A DNA stretch of 54,842 nt from Dehalococcoidia bacterium (GCA_030372995.1 JAUCPZ010000148.1:1-54842), one strand, 5' to 3'; positions 37,601 through 44,797 are shown, counted from the stretch's first letter. Notes: generated by a model not told the origin, from the sequence alone. Numbers and translations: made by a program.

Positions 37601-38149
37601 GGCCAAACCGTTACCGTAGCCGGCCAGGTTGTCTCCGTCAGGCAGGGTCTGACCAAGAGCCGGCAGCCTTTCGTCAGCGCCGTCTTGGAGGACCTTGATG
37701 GCAGCGTAGAGGTCACCTGCTGGTCCAACGTCTACCAGCAGACTCAGGACCTGTGGATAGAGGGTAACATCCTTCTGATCCAAGGGAAGGTGCGGGCCCG
37801 CAATGACGGTGCACAGCTGATCTGCGACCAGGTCCGTCAGTACGAGCCCGGCAAGGAGAAGCCCAGGCTCGAACCTGCACCTCCGGAGAGGCCCCGCAGG
37901 TACCGCCTGCTCATAACCATCGGCCAGACAGACAACGACCAAAATGACCTCCAGCGGCTGGCCTCCACCATGGAGACGCTCAGGAGCCACCCCGGTGAGG
38001 ACGACGTGTCCCTGACTATTGTCAGCAACGGGCAGCGCATCAGGCTCGACCTACCCAACATCGCCGTCGCTTACAGCCGCGAACTTCATGAGCGGCTGGC
38101 GGAGCTCGTCGGGGAGAGCAATGTAAGGCTGGAGAGCCTCCCTTCATGA
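34679..38149 (+). CDS. dnaE: DNA polymerase III subunit alpha
   Basis: The replicative polymerase, 1156 residues. The N-terminal PHP domain begins THLHVHTEYSLLDG and continues with ITDHGALYGIIEFY. The polymerase core includes CGVRGSAAASLILYCLGI, the catalytic aspartates in MPDIDLDFQDDRRDEV, and the finger region PGPMDHIPTFIKAKHG and YQDQVLFVVREFAGY. The helix-hairpin-helix region (LPPDVNRSDISF, IKNVGAGAVAPIVEAR) and a C-terminal OB fold (TVTVAGQVVSVRQG...GSVEVTCWSNVYQ) follow. The start ATG fits both the family N-terminus and the -10 element 31 bases upstream. It is a single-gene unit followed by a long perfect inverted repeat. Confidence 0.97.
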   Translation: MFTHLHVHTEYSLLDGMCRIPQLIERTKALGMDSLAITDHGALYGIIEFYLQARDAGIKPIIGCEFYMAANSRHSRTAADKEPYHLVLLAKDRTGYKNLLKLSTAAHLEGFYYKPRIDKELLREHHQGLVALTACLRGEIPRLILEGRLKEAEQSARWYKDLFGDFYLEVQKHPIPDIEQVNKGLLALSEKLNIPLVATNDVHYVERQDARWQDLMLCIQTNTTVNDEKRLKMAGDFFYLKSPEEMAAEFSDMPQALDNTQRIADMCRLELEFGRLHLPEVAIDPGKTADKYLAEHCWRGLEQRYGKTAGPEIEERLRYELEVVRKTNFAQYFLVVWDIVSFARRQKIPCGVRGSAAASLILYCLGITDVDPLEHKLVFERFLNIERKEMPDIDLDFQDDRRDEVISYVAQKYGQDHVAQIITFGTLGARAALRDVGRALGLPYGQVDQVARLVPFGPNMTLDRALQENEDLRRMYQEDAIVRNLVDSAKHLEGISRHASTHAAGIVISKEPLVEHVPLQQVTKGEAKGMAMTQFVMQDIARVGLLKMDLLGLINLTTLSRAREIIAQHRGIDVDLQRLPLNDAKTFELLSAGETGGVFQLEGSGMRRYLKELKPAKFSDVAAMVALYRPGPMDHIPTFIKAKHGLVPITYPHPSLEKILEETYGVIVYQDQVLFVVREFAGYSLGQADIVRKAMGKKIPEIMQKERVRFLEGAREKGFSLKVAEQVFELIEPFAGYAFNKAHSVSYAMIAYQTAYLKANYPVEYMTALLLTHSGQQDKIASAVADCQRMDIKVLPPDVNRSDISFSIEDSEEPAIRFGLADIKNVGAGAVAPIVEARKKGGPFKSIEDFCRRADLRGMNKKVMESLIKAGALDCLAGRGALLNRIDRIMSLSQREQSLRESGQANMFDLWGASTPAPLPEIQLEEVEVSYRDKLAWEKELIGVYLSGHPFYQAARELKSSTTAFCGEINADMVGQTVTVAGQVVSVRQGLTKSRQPFVSAVLEDLDGSVEVTCWSNVYQQTQDLWIEGNILLIQGKVRARNDGAQLICDQVRQYEPGKEKPRLEPAPPERPRRYRLLITIGQTDNDQNDLQRLASTMETLRSHPGEDDVSLTIVSNGQRIRLDLPNIAVAYSRELHERLAELVGESNVRLESLPS

Positions 38150-38215
38150 CCCGCGGCCGCCGATCCCGCGATTGGCTGCCCGCCGTGACACGAGATCGCA
38201 CACTGCTTCCTTGAG

Positions 38216-38250
38216 AACGTTGATCGGCCTCTGAGAGGCCGATCAACGTT
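38216..38250 (+). terminator. Long perfect inverted repeat after dnaE, probable terminator
   Basis: AACGTTGATCGGCCTCT and AGAGGCCGATCAACGTT are exact 17-base arms around one base, 67 bases past the dnaE stop. It can form a very strong hairpin. The tail is only GTTGTGTTGG, without a clean T-run. Confidence 0.55.
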
Positions 38251-38283
38251 GTGTTGGAGAGGAAAAGGGGGACTAGAAGGTCT

Positions 38284-38303
38284 GCATATTGCCTGAAATA
38301 TGC
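38284..38303. repeat. AT-rich 7-bp inverted repeat
   Basis: GCATATT and AATATGC flank GCCTGA. It lies in an AT-rich patch that contrasts with the GC-rich surroundings, and is a possible operator. Confidence 0.4.
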
Positions 38304-38342
38304 CATCATTATACGATCCTGTATGGTACTATGCAATCCTAA

Positions 38343-38381
38343 CTTAGACGAACAGTATTTTTGTGTTAGCACTCGTCTAAG
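38343..38381. repeat. 9-bp inverted repeat with 21-base spacer
   Basis: CTTAGACGA (38343-38351) and TCGTCTAAG (38373-38381) are perfect inverted copies. The spacer is T-rich and includes TTAGCACTC, identical to one half of a CIRCE element, but without its other half. Confidence 0.4.
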
Positions 38382-38729
38382 CCAGAGATTTCGTCCGATC
38401 CAGACGACCTGCGTTGCTGCACTCCGGGCCGTCAACCAAGGATGCTGGCGACGGTGGAGTATCCTGGCCCTCTCGGCTGCCGGCGCCGGCATGGCTTCGC
38501 CGGTCAGGACGGTCCAGAGGTCTAGACACACGCTCTTTCGTTGCGTCTTTGGTGCCCATGCCAACCTGTGGAGCTGTAATCGTTGAGACAAAAGTCGCAT
38601 CGTATGGCCGCCACACGTGGCTAGAATGTCCGTGTCGTTTTGAGGCTGCAACATTGGCGCGTGATCAGCATGACAGAATAGCAACGGGTCACCCGATCAG
38701 GAATGTGGCGTATGTGGGGGAGTGGTGCA

Positions 38730-38738
38730 TGCTATAAT
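38730..38738 (+). promoter_or_regulatory. Extended -10 promoter element upstream of the rubrerythrin-like gene
   Basis: TGCTATAAT is identical to the extended -10 of dnaE. It would give a leader of about 210 bases before the ATG at 38955. No convincing -35 is visible. Confidence 0.5.
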
Positions 38739-38954
38739 TCAGCGAGGAGGGTCAGCCGGACCGGGACCGAGATGACCTCACCAGGGTCTCGCGCCGGCAG
38801 AGCAGTCGCAAACCCCTAGGACTGGCTGCCGCGCTTCAAGATAGCATCTCGTGCCTGACACAGGGCAACCCATGACACAGTGACCGGCCAACACTGCGGC
38901 CCTGCACCCCAACCACGAGAGAGACAAATACTGGAAAGGAGCACACTGACGACG

Positions 38955-39440
38955 ATGGGAATCCTCTTTTCGGGCAAGGAACTGCTGGATGTCGCTGTCA
39001 ACATTGAAAAGAGCGGTGCAGCCTTCTATGAGACGATGGTCAATTGCGCCAGGAGCAAGAAGGCGCAGACCGCGTTCAAGTACCTCGCGGACCAGGAGAA
39101 ACAGCATATCAAGGCCTACCAGAACATGCTGAAGTCCCTGACTGACGCTCCGCCGCCTGAGTCCTACACGGAAGAGTACGACGAGTATCTCAAGTCGCTG
39201 GTTAAATCAGGCGTCTTCTCCAGTGAGTCGGCCGCCTGCAAGCTGGCTGAGAACACCACGAGTGATGCCGAGGGAATCGATTTCGGCATTCGAGCGGAGA
39301 AGGATTCTATCCTGTTCTATACGGAGTTGCAGGACCTGGTGCGCCGGGCCGATGCCAAGGTGATCGGCAAGATAATCGACGAGGAGAGGTCCCATTTGAA
39401 GCGGCTCTCTGAGCTGAAGGCCGGGCTGGCCAGGGCTTGA
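38955..39440 (+). CDS. Rubrerythrin-like di-iron (ferritin-superfamily) protein
   Basis: A 161-residue four-helix-bundle protein. The four di-iron ligand positions are visible as NIEKSGAAFYETM, DQEKQHIKAYQ, RAEKDSILFYTEL and DEERSHLKRLSEL, that is, paired E and ExxH motifs. It lacks the C-terminal rubredoxin domain of classical rubrerythrin and belongs to the shorter rubrerythrin/YciF-like group that reduces peroxide or stores iron in anaerobes. The start ATG is the first Met before the bundle; AAAGGAG is about 13 bases upstream. It begins a plus-strand series with superoxide dismutase and Fe-S assembly genes. A rubredoxin partner is encoded at 44859. Confidence 0.9.
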   Translation: MGILFSGKELLDVAVNIEKSGAAFYETMVNCARSKKAQTAFKYLADQEKQHIKAYQNMLKSLTDAPPPESYTEEYDEYLKSLVKSGVFSSESAACKLAENTTSDAEGIDFGIRAEKDSILFYTELQDLVRRADAKVIGKIIDEERSHLKRLSELKAGLARA

Positions 39441-39531
39441 GGATGAAAGAGCAGACCGCAGACAGCTTGCCCCCTTGGAGCTGACGCCGGGCTAGCCTGC
39501 AAAGAACGAGACTAATCAGAAGGAGGAGGAC

Positions 39532-40110
39532 ATGGCTTACGCTGCAAAGGACTACGGCAGACTCATCGGCATGCCAGGCTTCAGCGAGACGCTGCTGAAG
39601 AATCACTTCACTCTCTACCAAGGGTATGTCACGAACACGAACAAGCTACTGGATACGCTGGCGGCCATGGCCAAGGATGGCAAGACAGGCACCCCGGAGT
39701 ATGCCGAGCTGAAGCGCCGGCTTGGTTTCGAATTCAACGGCATGAGAGTCCATGAGTACTACTTCGATAACCTCGGTGGCAAGGGCACCCCGGAGAAGCT
39801 GGGCAAGCTGGGACAGAAGCTGGCTGAAGAGTTCGGCAGTTGGGACGCCTGGGAGAAGGACTTTAAGGGCACCGGCGCCATGAGGGGCATCGGTTGGGCG
39901 ATCCTTTACCAGGACACGGCCACAGGCAGATTGGTCAACCAGTGGATCAACGAACACGAGACAGGACATCTTGCCGGCGGCGCGCCCATACTGGTCATGG
40001 ACGTGTTTGAGCATGCTTTCATGATCGACTATGGCCTCAAGAGGGCTGACTACATTGAAGCCTTCTTCAAGAACATCGATTGGTCCGTAGTAGAGAGCCG
40101 GCTCAGATAG
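39532..40110 (+). CDS. Fe/Mn superoxide dismutase, divergent form
   Basis: A 192-residue superoxide dismutase. Metal ligands fit His25 (LKNHFTLYQGYV), His74 (MRVHEYYFDNL), and the Asp and His of ILVMDVFEHAFMIDYG. The usual N-terminal H-x3-HH-x2-Y pattern is replaced by H-x2-LYQGYV, as in a divergent clade found in archaea and anaerobes, so some second-shell residues differ from E. coli SodA/SodB. The start ATG follows AAGGAGGAGG. Its place between the rubrerythrin-like gene and Fe-S assembly genes fits defence of oxygen-sensitive clusters. Metal preference (Fe or Mn) cannot be decided. Confidence 0.93.
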   Translation: MAYAAKDYGRLIGMPGFSETLLKNHFTLYQGYVTNTNKLLDTLAAMAKDGKTGTPEYAELKRRLGFEFNGMRVHEYYFDNLGGKGTPEKLGKLGQKLAEEFGSWDAWEKDFKGTGAMRGIGWAILYQDTATGRLVNQWINEHETGHLAGGAPILVMDVFEHAFMIDYGLKRADYIEAFFKNIDWSVVESRLR

Positions 40111-40274
40111 GGGATACCGGGCCACGTGAACCTGACGGGACAGGCACCAGGTTGACGGCCTGGTTTTCGCGGAATGGCTGCCCGCATCGCTCCGGACGTC
40201 GCAAGTCAGCGGTGAGACCAGGATCACGGCGGCTTCGACCGCGCACCTGTAGGGTTGGGCTCGGGAGGTGAGAA

Positions 40275-41537
40275 ATGAGAAGGGTATATATGGACAACAC
40301 CGCCTCCACGCCCCTCCTTCCCGAGGTGCTGGATGCCATGCTTCCGTTTCTCAAGGACACCTACGGCAATCCGCAGTCCATCCACGACTGGGGCGACCCT
40401 GCGAGGGACGCTATTGAGGATGCGCGCAACAAGGTGGCCAGCCTTATAGGCGGCAGGCCAGAAGAGATCATCTTCACCTCCAGTGGCACCGAGGCCAACA
40501 ACATGGCCATCAAAGGGCTGGCGCAGGCTCAGCAGTCGAAGGGCAGGCACGTGGTCATATCCGCGATCGAGCATTTCTCCGTGCTGCACTCAGCCCGGAC
40601 CCTCGAGAAGCAGGGCTTCGAGGTGACGCTGATACCGGTGGACAGGCATGCTCTCATCGACCCCGCAGACGTGGCGCGGGTGCTGAGAAAGGACACCGTA
40701 CTCGTTTCCATCATGCACGCTAACGCCGAGGTGGGCACTATCCAGCCGATCGCGGACATCGCCAAGGCGGTCAAGGAAGCCGGCGCCGTCTTTCATACCG
40801 ACGCTGTGGCCACAGTCGGTACCATCCCTGTGGACGTCAACATCCTTGGAGTCGATGCCCTCAGCCTAGCCGCCAACCCCTTCTACGGCCCCAAGGGGGC
40901 CGCGGCCTTGTGGGTCAGGAGGGGAGTGCGCATCCTGCCGCTGATGGACGGCGGCGTTCAGGAGAATGGCAGGCGGCCGGGCACTGAGAACGTGCCAGCC
41001 ATTGTGGGGATGGGCATGGCGGCCTACGTAGCGGAATCCCAAATGGGACCCCGCATCAGGCAGATTGTCAACTTGCGGGACCGTCTGATCAGCGGACTAC
41101 TTTCCAGCATTGATCACATGAGTCTCAGCGGTCATCCAACCAGGCGCTTGCCCGGGACAGCCAGCTTCCTCTTCGAGTTCATCGAGGGGGAATCGATGCT
41201 GATGCTTATGAACCAGAGGGGCATAGCCGCATCCAGCGGGTCGGCCTGTACGTCCCGCGCGCTGAAGGCTTCGCACGTCCTCATCGCCATGGGCATACCG
41301 CCGCAGCAGGCGCACGGGTCGCTTCTGTTCAGCCTGGGCATCCACAACAACGAGGAGGACGTGGATTACGTGGTGGCATCGCTCCCTCCCATCGTCCACA
41401 CACTGCGGGAGATGTCACCGCTTTATGACAAGTTCATGAGGGGGCAGAGAGGAGGAACCGAGCATGCCAATCTACAGCGAGAAGGTGATGGACCACTTCA
41501 CGAATCCCCGGAATGTCGGGGAGATCCCGAATCCTGA
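40275..41537 (+). CDS. IscS/NifS-like protein lacking the PLP-binding lysine
   Basis: A 420-residue aminotransferase class V protein of the IscS/NifS family. Fold motifs are intact: VYMDNTASTPL, FTSSGTEANNMAI, His100 in ISAIEHFSVLH, Asp176 in FHTDAVATVG, RRPGTENVP, and the persulfide cysteine Cys325 in ASSGSACTSRAL. However, the usual S-x-x-HK-x-x-GPKG reads SLAANPFYGPKG, so the lysine that forms the Schiff base with PLP is Pro202 and the preceding His is Asn201. Two more cofactor contacts differ: NNE reads NAE (Ala151) and the DAxQ Gln is Ala179. It is therefore unlikely to desulfurate cysteine by the normal route. It overlaps iscU by 74 bases. Archaeoglobus fulgidus IscS, also without this lysine, is a known precedent that still binds IscU. 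Confidence 0.92.
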   Translation: MRRVYMDNTASTPLLPEVLDAMLPFLKDTYGNPQSIHDWGDPARDAIEDARNKVASLIGGRPEEIIFTSSGTEANNMAIKGLAQAQQSKGRHVVISAIEHFSVLHSARTLEKQGFEVTLIPVDRHALIDPADVARVLRKDTVLVSIMHANAEVGTIQPIADIAKAVKEAGAVFHTDAVATVGTIPVDVNILGVDALSLAANPFYGPKGAAALWVRRGVRILPLMDGGVQENGRRPGTENVPAIVGMGMAAYVAESQMGPRIRQIVNLRDRLISGLLSSIDHMSLSGHPTRRLPGTASFLFEFIEGESMLMLMNQRGIAASSGSACTSRALKASHVLIAMGIPPQQAHGSLLFSLGIHNNEEDVDYVVASLPPIVHTLREMSPLYDKFMRGQRGGTEHANLQREGDGPLHESPECRGDPES

Positions 41538-41847
41538 CGGCGTGGGTGAGGAAGGAAACCCGGTCTGCGGCGACATGATGACTTTCTACATCAAGGTCAA
41601 GGATAACCGGCTGGAGGACGTCAAGTTCAAGACCTTCGGTTGCGGCGCTGCCATCGCGGTGTCTAGCATGGTGAGCGAGATGGCCAAGGGGAAGACCATT
41701 GAGGAAGCGCGCCGGATCACACCGGAGCTGGTGGCCAAGGAGTTGGAGGGATTGCCCAAGAACAAGTTCCACTGCTCCAATCTGGGAGCTCAAGCCTTGA
41801 ACAAGGCCATCGATGATTACGTGGCAAAGCACGGTAAGAGCGTGTAG
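41464..41847 (+). CDS. iscU: IscU/NifU-N type Fe-S cluster scaffold protein
   Basis: A 127-residue scaffold on which [2Fe-2S] or [4Fe-4S] clusters are built. All three ligand cysteines and the conserved aspartate are present: Cys35 and Asp37 in GNPVCGDM, Cys60 in TFGCGAAIA and Cys104 in KFHCSNLGA. The HscA-binding LPPVK motif reads LPKNK, consistent with the absence of hscA/hscB here. The start PIYSEKVMDHFTNPRNVGEI is typical. The ATG is preceded by AGGAGGAACCGAGC and lies inside the 3' end of the IscS-like gene, so the two are translationally coupled and presumably form a complex. Confidence 0.95.
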   Translation: MPIYSEKVMDHFTNPRNVGEIPNPDGVGEEGNPVCGDMMTFYIKVKDNRLEDVKFKTFGCGAAIAVSSMVSEMAKGKTIEEARRITPELVAKELEGLPKNKFHCSNLGAQALNKAIDDYVAKHGKSV

Positions 41848-41863
41848 AGGCGGGAGGACGACG

Positions 41864-42064
41864 ATGGTAAGAGCACGGAAGAAGACGACCAGCAAAGCCG
41901 CGAAATGCGCCTGCCCTTTCTGCGATGAGGTCATGGAAGCATCCCTCTTGCCCTTCTGTCAGGCGTGCGGCATTGCGATTCAGTACTGTGTCGAGTGTGA
42001 GACGCCGGCGCCGAAGAACGCCAAGGTTTGTCCCAACTGCGGCGGCAAGCTGATATCCAAGTAG
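41864..42064 (+). CDS. Small zinc-ribbon protein
   Basis: A 66-residue basic, cysteine-rich protein with nine cysteines: Cys15, Cys17, Cys20, then CQAC (32, 35), CVEC (42, 45) and CPNC (56, 59). These make two probable zinc ribbons, or possibly a metal or Fe-S site. The N-terminus is a Lys/Arg-rich tail (VRARKKTTSKAAK). The ATG is preceded by GGGAGGA and follows iscU by 16 bases, with the DsrE-like gene 9 bases downstream, so it is part of the operon. A role as adaptor or regulator for the sulfur-relay genes is possible but unproved. Confidence 0.85.
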   Translation: MVRARKKTTSKAAKCACPFCDEVMEASLLPFCQACGIAIQYCVECETPAPKNAKVCPNCGGKLISK

Positions 42065-42073
42065 GGGCGTGCC

Positions 42074-42550
42074 ATGGCAGACAAGATGACGTTGATTATG
42101 TTCAGCGGAGAGATGGACAAGGCTCTCGCCGCCTTCAACCTGGCCATAGGCGCGGCATCCATCGGCATGGAAGTCAGCATGTTCTTCACGTTCTGGGGAC
42201 TGAACGTCATCAAGAAGAATGAGGGGCCGATCAGGAGCAAGGGCATGATGAGGAAGCTGGTCAATCTCATGAACCGCGGCGGCGCCAAACGGCTGGGCCT
42301 GTCAAAGTTCCACATGTTCGGGATGGGGAAGTGGATGATGGGCAAGCTCATGAAGGAGACCAAGGCCCCGTCGGTGCAGGAACTCCTGACCATAGCCCAT
42401 CAGGCGGGAGTGAAGTTCATCGCCTGCACCACTTCCATGGGCATCATGGGGATCGGCAAAGAGGCGTTCGTCCCGGAGGTGGACAGCTATGCTGGCGTGG
42501 CCACCTACCTGGCCGATGCCAGGGACGGCCGCATCAACCTGTTCATCTGA
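42074..42550 (+). CDS. DsrE/DsrF/DrsH-like family protein
   Basis: A 158-residue protein of the DsrE-like (COG2210) group. The N-terminal LIMFSGEMDKALAAFNLAIG and MEVSMFFTFWGL strands, a Met-rich middle helix and the C-terminal SVQELLTIAHQAGVKFIACTTSMGIMGI split by residue 112 are typical. Its single cysteine, Cys118 in FIACTTSMG, is at the position used for sulfur transfer in active DsrE-type proteins. The family often pairs with TusA in sulfur-relay modules, and here tusA is 12 bases downstream. It is probably a cytoplasmic persulfide carrier feeding Fe-S assembly; substrate and partner are inferred. Confidence 0.88.
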   Translation: MADKMTLIMFSGEMDKALAAFNLAIGAASIGMEVSMFFTFWGLNVIKKNEGPIRSKGMMRKLVNLMNRGGAKRLGLSKFHMFGMGKWMMGKLMKETKAPSVQELLTIAHQAGVKFIACTTSMGIMGIGKEAFVPEVDSYAGVATYLADARDGRINLFI

Positions 42551-42562
42551 GGAGGCAACTGC

Positions 42563-42793
42563 ATGAAAGCAGATGCAACGCTGGACTGCGTCGGTCTATA
42601 CTGTCCTATGCCGATACATCAGACCGCCAAGAAGCTGAAGGAACTCAAGCCAGGGGAGGTGCTGGAGGTGGTGGCCAGTGACGAGGGCATCAAGGAGGAT
42701 GCGCCGGCCTGGTGCAAGGCCACCGGAAATGAGTTCATCGGAATGGAAGAGCATGGTGGTGAGATCAAGGTCTACATCAAGAAGACGAAATAA
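42563..42793 (+). CDS. tusA: TusA-family sulfur carrier protein
   Basis: A 76-residue sulfurtransferase of the TusA/SirA/YedF family. The active CPxP motif is present as LYCPMPIHQTAKKLKEL with the persulfide Cys14; a second cysteine (Cys9) precedes it, and GEVLEVVASDEGIKEDAPAW follows in the family pattern. TusA proteins accept sulfur on the CPxP cysteine from a desulfurase or rhodanese and pass it to DsrE/TusBCD or other acceptors. The ATG is preceded by GAGGAGG. It is in series with the DsrE-like gene and with sufC 50 bases downstream. Confidence 0.95.
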   Translation: MKADATLDCVGLYCPMPIHQTAKKLKELKPGEVLEVVASDEGIKEDAPAWCKATGNEFIGMEEHGGEIKVYIKKTK

Positions 42794-42842
42794 CGGAGGC
42801 ACCGCACTGCCCCCTGTTTCGCGCTTGCGAGAGAGGTGAGTT

Positions 42843-43574
42843 ATGCTTACTGTGGAAGGACTGCACGTAGAAACACAAGGCAAGGAGATCCTCCACGGCG
42901 TCAACCTCAGCATTGAGGCCGGAGAGACACACGCGTTGTTCGGGCCGAATGGCAGCGGCAAGACGACTCTCCTGATGGCCATCATGGGTTTCCCGCGCTA
43001 CCGGATCACCGCAGGCCGCATCATCTTCAAAGGACAGGACATCACCCGCGCCACTCTGGACGAGCGGGCACGCATGGGCATCGGCATGTCCTTCCAGCGG
43101 CCGCCAGTGGTCCGCGGCGTCAAGACGCGCGACATGGTGCGCGCCTGCGCGCGGGGACGGACGGATGACGCACAGGTGACTGCGATGGCAGACAGGCTGA
43201 ACATGGGCGACCTGATGGACCGCGAGATCAACTACGGGTTCTCCGGCGGAGAGATCAAACGGTCGGAACTGCTGCAGCTGCTGGCCCAGGCGCCGGACCT
43301 GGTGCTGCTGGATGAGCCGGAATCCGGCGTGGACCTGGTGAACATTGCCCTCATCGGCGAGATGATCAACGAACTGCTGCAGAAGGAACTGAAACGGAAC
43401 CGCACCCGCTCCGGCCTCATCATCACGCATACCGGTCACATCCTCGACTATGTCAACGCTACCAAGGGATACGTGCTACTCAATGGGTCCGTCGTCTGTC
43501 AACGCGATGCCCGCGAGTGCCTGGACACCATCAAGAAGAACGGCTACCAAGGATGTGTCAAATGTCTAAAGTAA
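42843..43574 (+). CDS. sufC: Fe-S cluster assembly ATPase SufC
   Basis: A 243-residue ABC-type ATPase of the SUF system. The Walker A motif is FGPNGSGKTTLLMAIMG, the Q-loop region GIGMSFQRPPVVRGV, the signature YGFSGGEIKRSELLQLL and Walker B LVLLDEPESGVDL, followed by ITHTGHILDYV in place of the usual switch-His region (His present). SufC drives conformational change of SufB/SufD during cluster assembly. The C-terminus ends GCVKCLK, with two cysteines not usual for SufC. It overlaps sufB by 13 bases. The ribosome site GAGAGGTGAGTT precedes the ATG. Confidence 0.95.
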   Translation: MLTVEGLHVETQGKEILHGVNLSIEAGETHALFGPNGSGKTTLLMAIMGFPRYRITAGRIIFKGQDITRATLDERARMGIGMSFQRPPVVRGVKTRDMVRACARGRTDDAQVTAMADRLNMGDLMDREINYGFSGGEIKRSELLQLLAQAPDLVLLDEPESGVDLVNIALIGEMINELLQKELKRNRTRSGLIITHTGHILDYVNATKGYVLLNGSVVCQRDARECLDTIKKNGYQGCVKCLK

Positions 43575-44797
43575 TCCGACAGAGAAAGAGCCGCGAACTC
43601 GCCGAGAAAGCCCTCGACAAGAAGCCAGCACTGGGCGAAGATATCGACCTCTCCCGGTACTCATCGACCGCAGAGGAACACGCTTACCGTGAGAAACCCT
43701 CGGAGCTGCCCCCGCAGGACAAGGCGCAGCTCATGAAGGTAGGCTTGATGCTCGATGATGCCAGCCAGAGGTCCGGCACCTTCGTCCAAATCGACCGTTC
43801 AGTCGTGCACAGCTCGGCGAGCCAGGAAGGAGTGGAGGTATTGCCCATCACTGAGGCGCTCGAGAAACACGACTGGCTTCAGGACTACTGGTGGCGCGCG
43901 GTGAGCGTGGATCAGGACAAGTTCACCGCCCAGGCGGAGATCGATCTTCACAACGGGTACTTCATCAGGGCCCTGCCTGGGGCGAAGGTGCTCTACCCCG
44001 TGCAGGCGTGCCTCTACATCGCCCACAAGAATCTGGCGCAGAAGGTACACAACATCATCATCGCCGAAGAAGGCTCCGAGCTGCACATCATTACCGGCTG
44101 CGCCACCCACCCCATGAACGCCTCCGGGCTGCACATCGGCATATCGGAGTTCTACATTAAGCGCGGGGCCAAGGTGACCTTCACCATGATTCACAACTGG
44201 GCGCCGGAGATCGAGGTTCGTCCGCGCAGCGGGGCCATCCTGGAGGAAGGCGCCGTGTTTATGAGCAACTACGTCTCCATGAAGCCGATGCGCTCGCTGC
44301 AGATGTACCCCGTGGCCCGCTGCGTCGGCGAGGGAGCCGTCGTCAGGTTCAACAGCATCCTCGTGGCACCACCCGGTTCTCATCTGGACACCGGCTCCAG
44401 GGTCCTGCTCGAGGCGAAAGGGTCGCGCGCTGAGATCGTAGCCAGGACTATCACGACGGGCGGCACCATCATCTCGCGGGGCCACATCGCCGGCAGCGCT
44501 CCTGAGGTCAAGGGACACCTCGAATGCCGCGGTCTCATTCTCTCGGAGCGGGGGATCATTCACGCCATACCCGAACTCAGGGGCGAGATTGCCGGCATCG
44601 ATCTGTCTCACGAGGCAGCCGTCGGCAAGATCGCCGAAGAAGAAGTGGAGTACCTGATGTCGCGTGGCATGGGCCGCGACGAGGCGGTCGCCATGATTGT
44701 CAGGGGCTTCCTGCATGTTGATATCGAAGGGCTGCCACCCGAACTGGCGGCGGAGCTCCAGCGCGCCGTCGAGATCAGCGAGAAGGATCTCTTCTGA
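43562..44797 (+). CDS. sufB: SufB/SufD-like Fe-S assembly scaffold protein
   Basis: A 411-residue SufB/SufD-family beta-helix protein, shorter than E. coli SufB and with no second SufB/D gene beside it, so SufC probably works with a homodimer. This is the minimal SufBC arrangement known in methanogens and many anaerobes. Functional positions are retained: Cys322 in [14 protein letters not shown] and His350 in [23 protein letters not shown] split at residue 360. The central repeats ([22 protein letters not shown], quoted from 163 on in parts) are typical. The ATG lies inside the sufC end. A cysteine or sulfide sulfur source must be supplied by other proteins, since no sufS/sufE is present. Confidence 0.93.
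   Translation: MSKVIRQRKSRELAEKALDKKPALGEDIDLSRYSSTAEEHAYREKPSELPPQDKAQLMKVGLMLDDASQRSGTFVQIDRSVVHSSASQEGVEVLPITEALEKHDWLQDYWWRAVSVDQDKFTAQAEIDLHNGYFIRALPGAKVLYPVQACLYIAHKNLAQKVHNIIIAEEGSELHIITGCATHPMNASGLHIGISEFYIKRGAKVTFTMIHNWAPEIEVRPRSGAILEEGAVFMSNYVSMKPMRSLQMYPVARCVGEGAVVRFNSILVAPPGSHLDTGSRVLLEAKGSRAEIVARTITTGGTIISRGHIAGSAPEVKGHLECRGLILSERGIIHAIPELRGEIAGIDLSHEAAVGKIAEEEVEYLMSRGMGRDEAVAMIVRGFLHVDIEGLPPELAAELQRAVEISEKDLF

Larger units (their letters stand above)
38150..38954. other. Long intergenic region with AT-rich palindromes
   Basis: About 800 bases between dnaE and the rubrerythrin-like gene. It contains the 17-bp-arm inverted repeat at 38216, an AT-rich patch at about 38280-38385 with two more inverted repeats, and the extended -10 at 38730. 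A plus-strand frame of 59 codons from an ATG at 38558 to the TAA at 38735-38737 lacks a ribosome binding site and any family match, so I do not call it. Confidence 0.4.

Noticed and set aside
38364..38372. CIRCE half-site TTAGCACTC
   Set aside because: The other half GAGTGCTAA is missing and no heat-shock gene follows; a 9-base match alone is weak.
38558..38737. 59-codon plus-strand frame ending at the extended -10
   Set aside because: No ribosome binding site, and its stop is inside the TATAAT; no family recognised.
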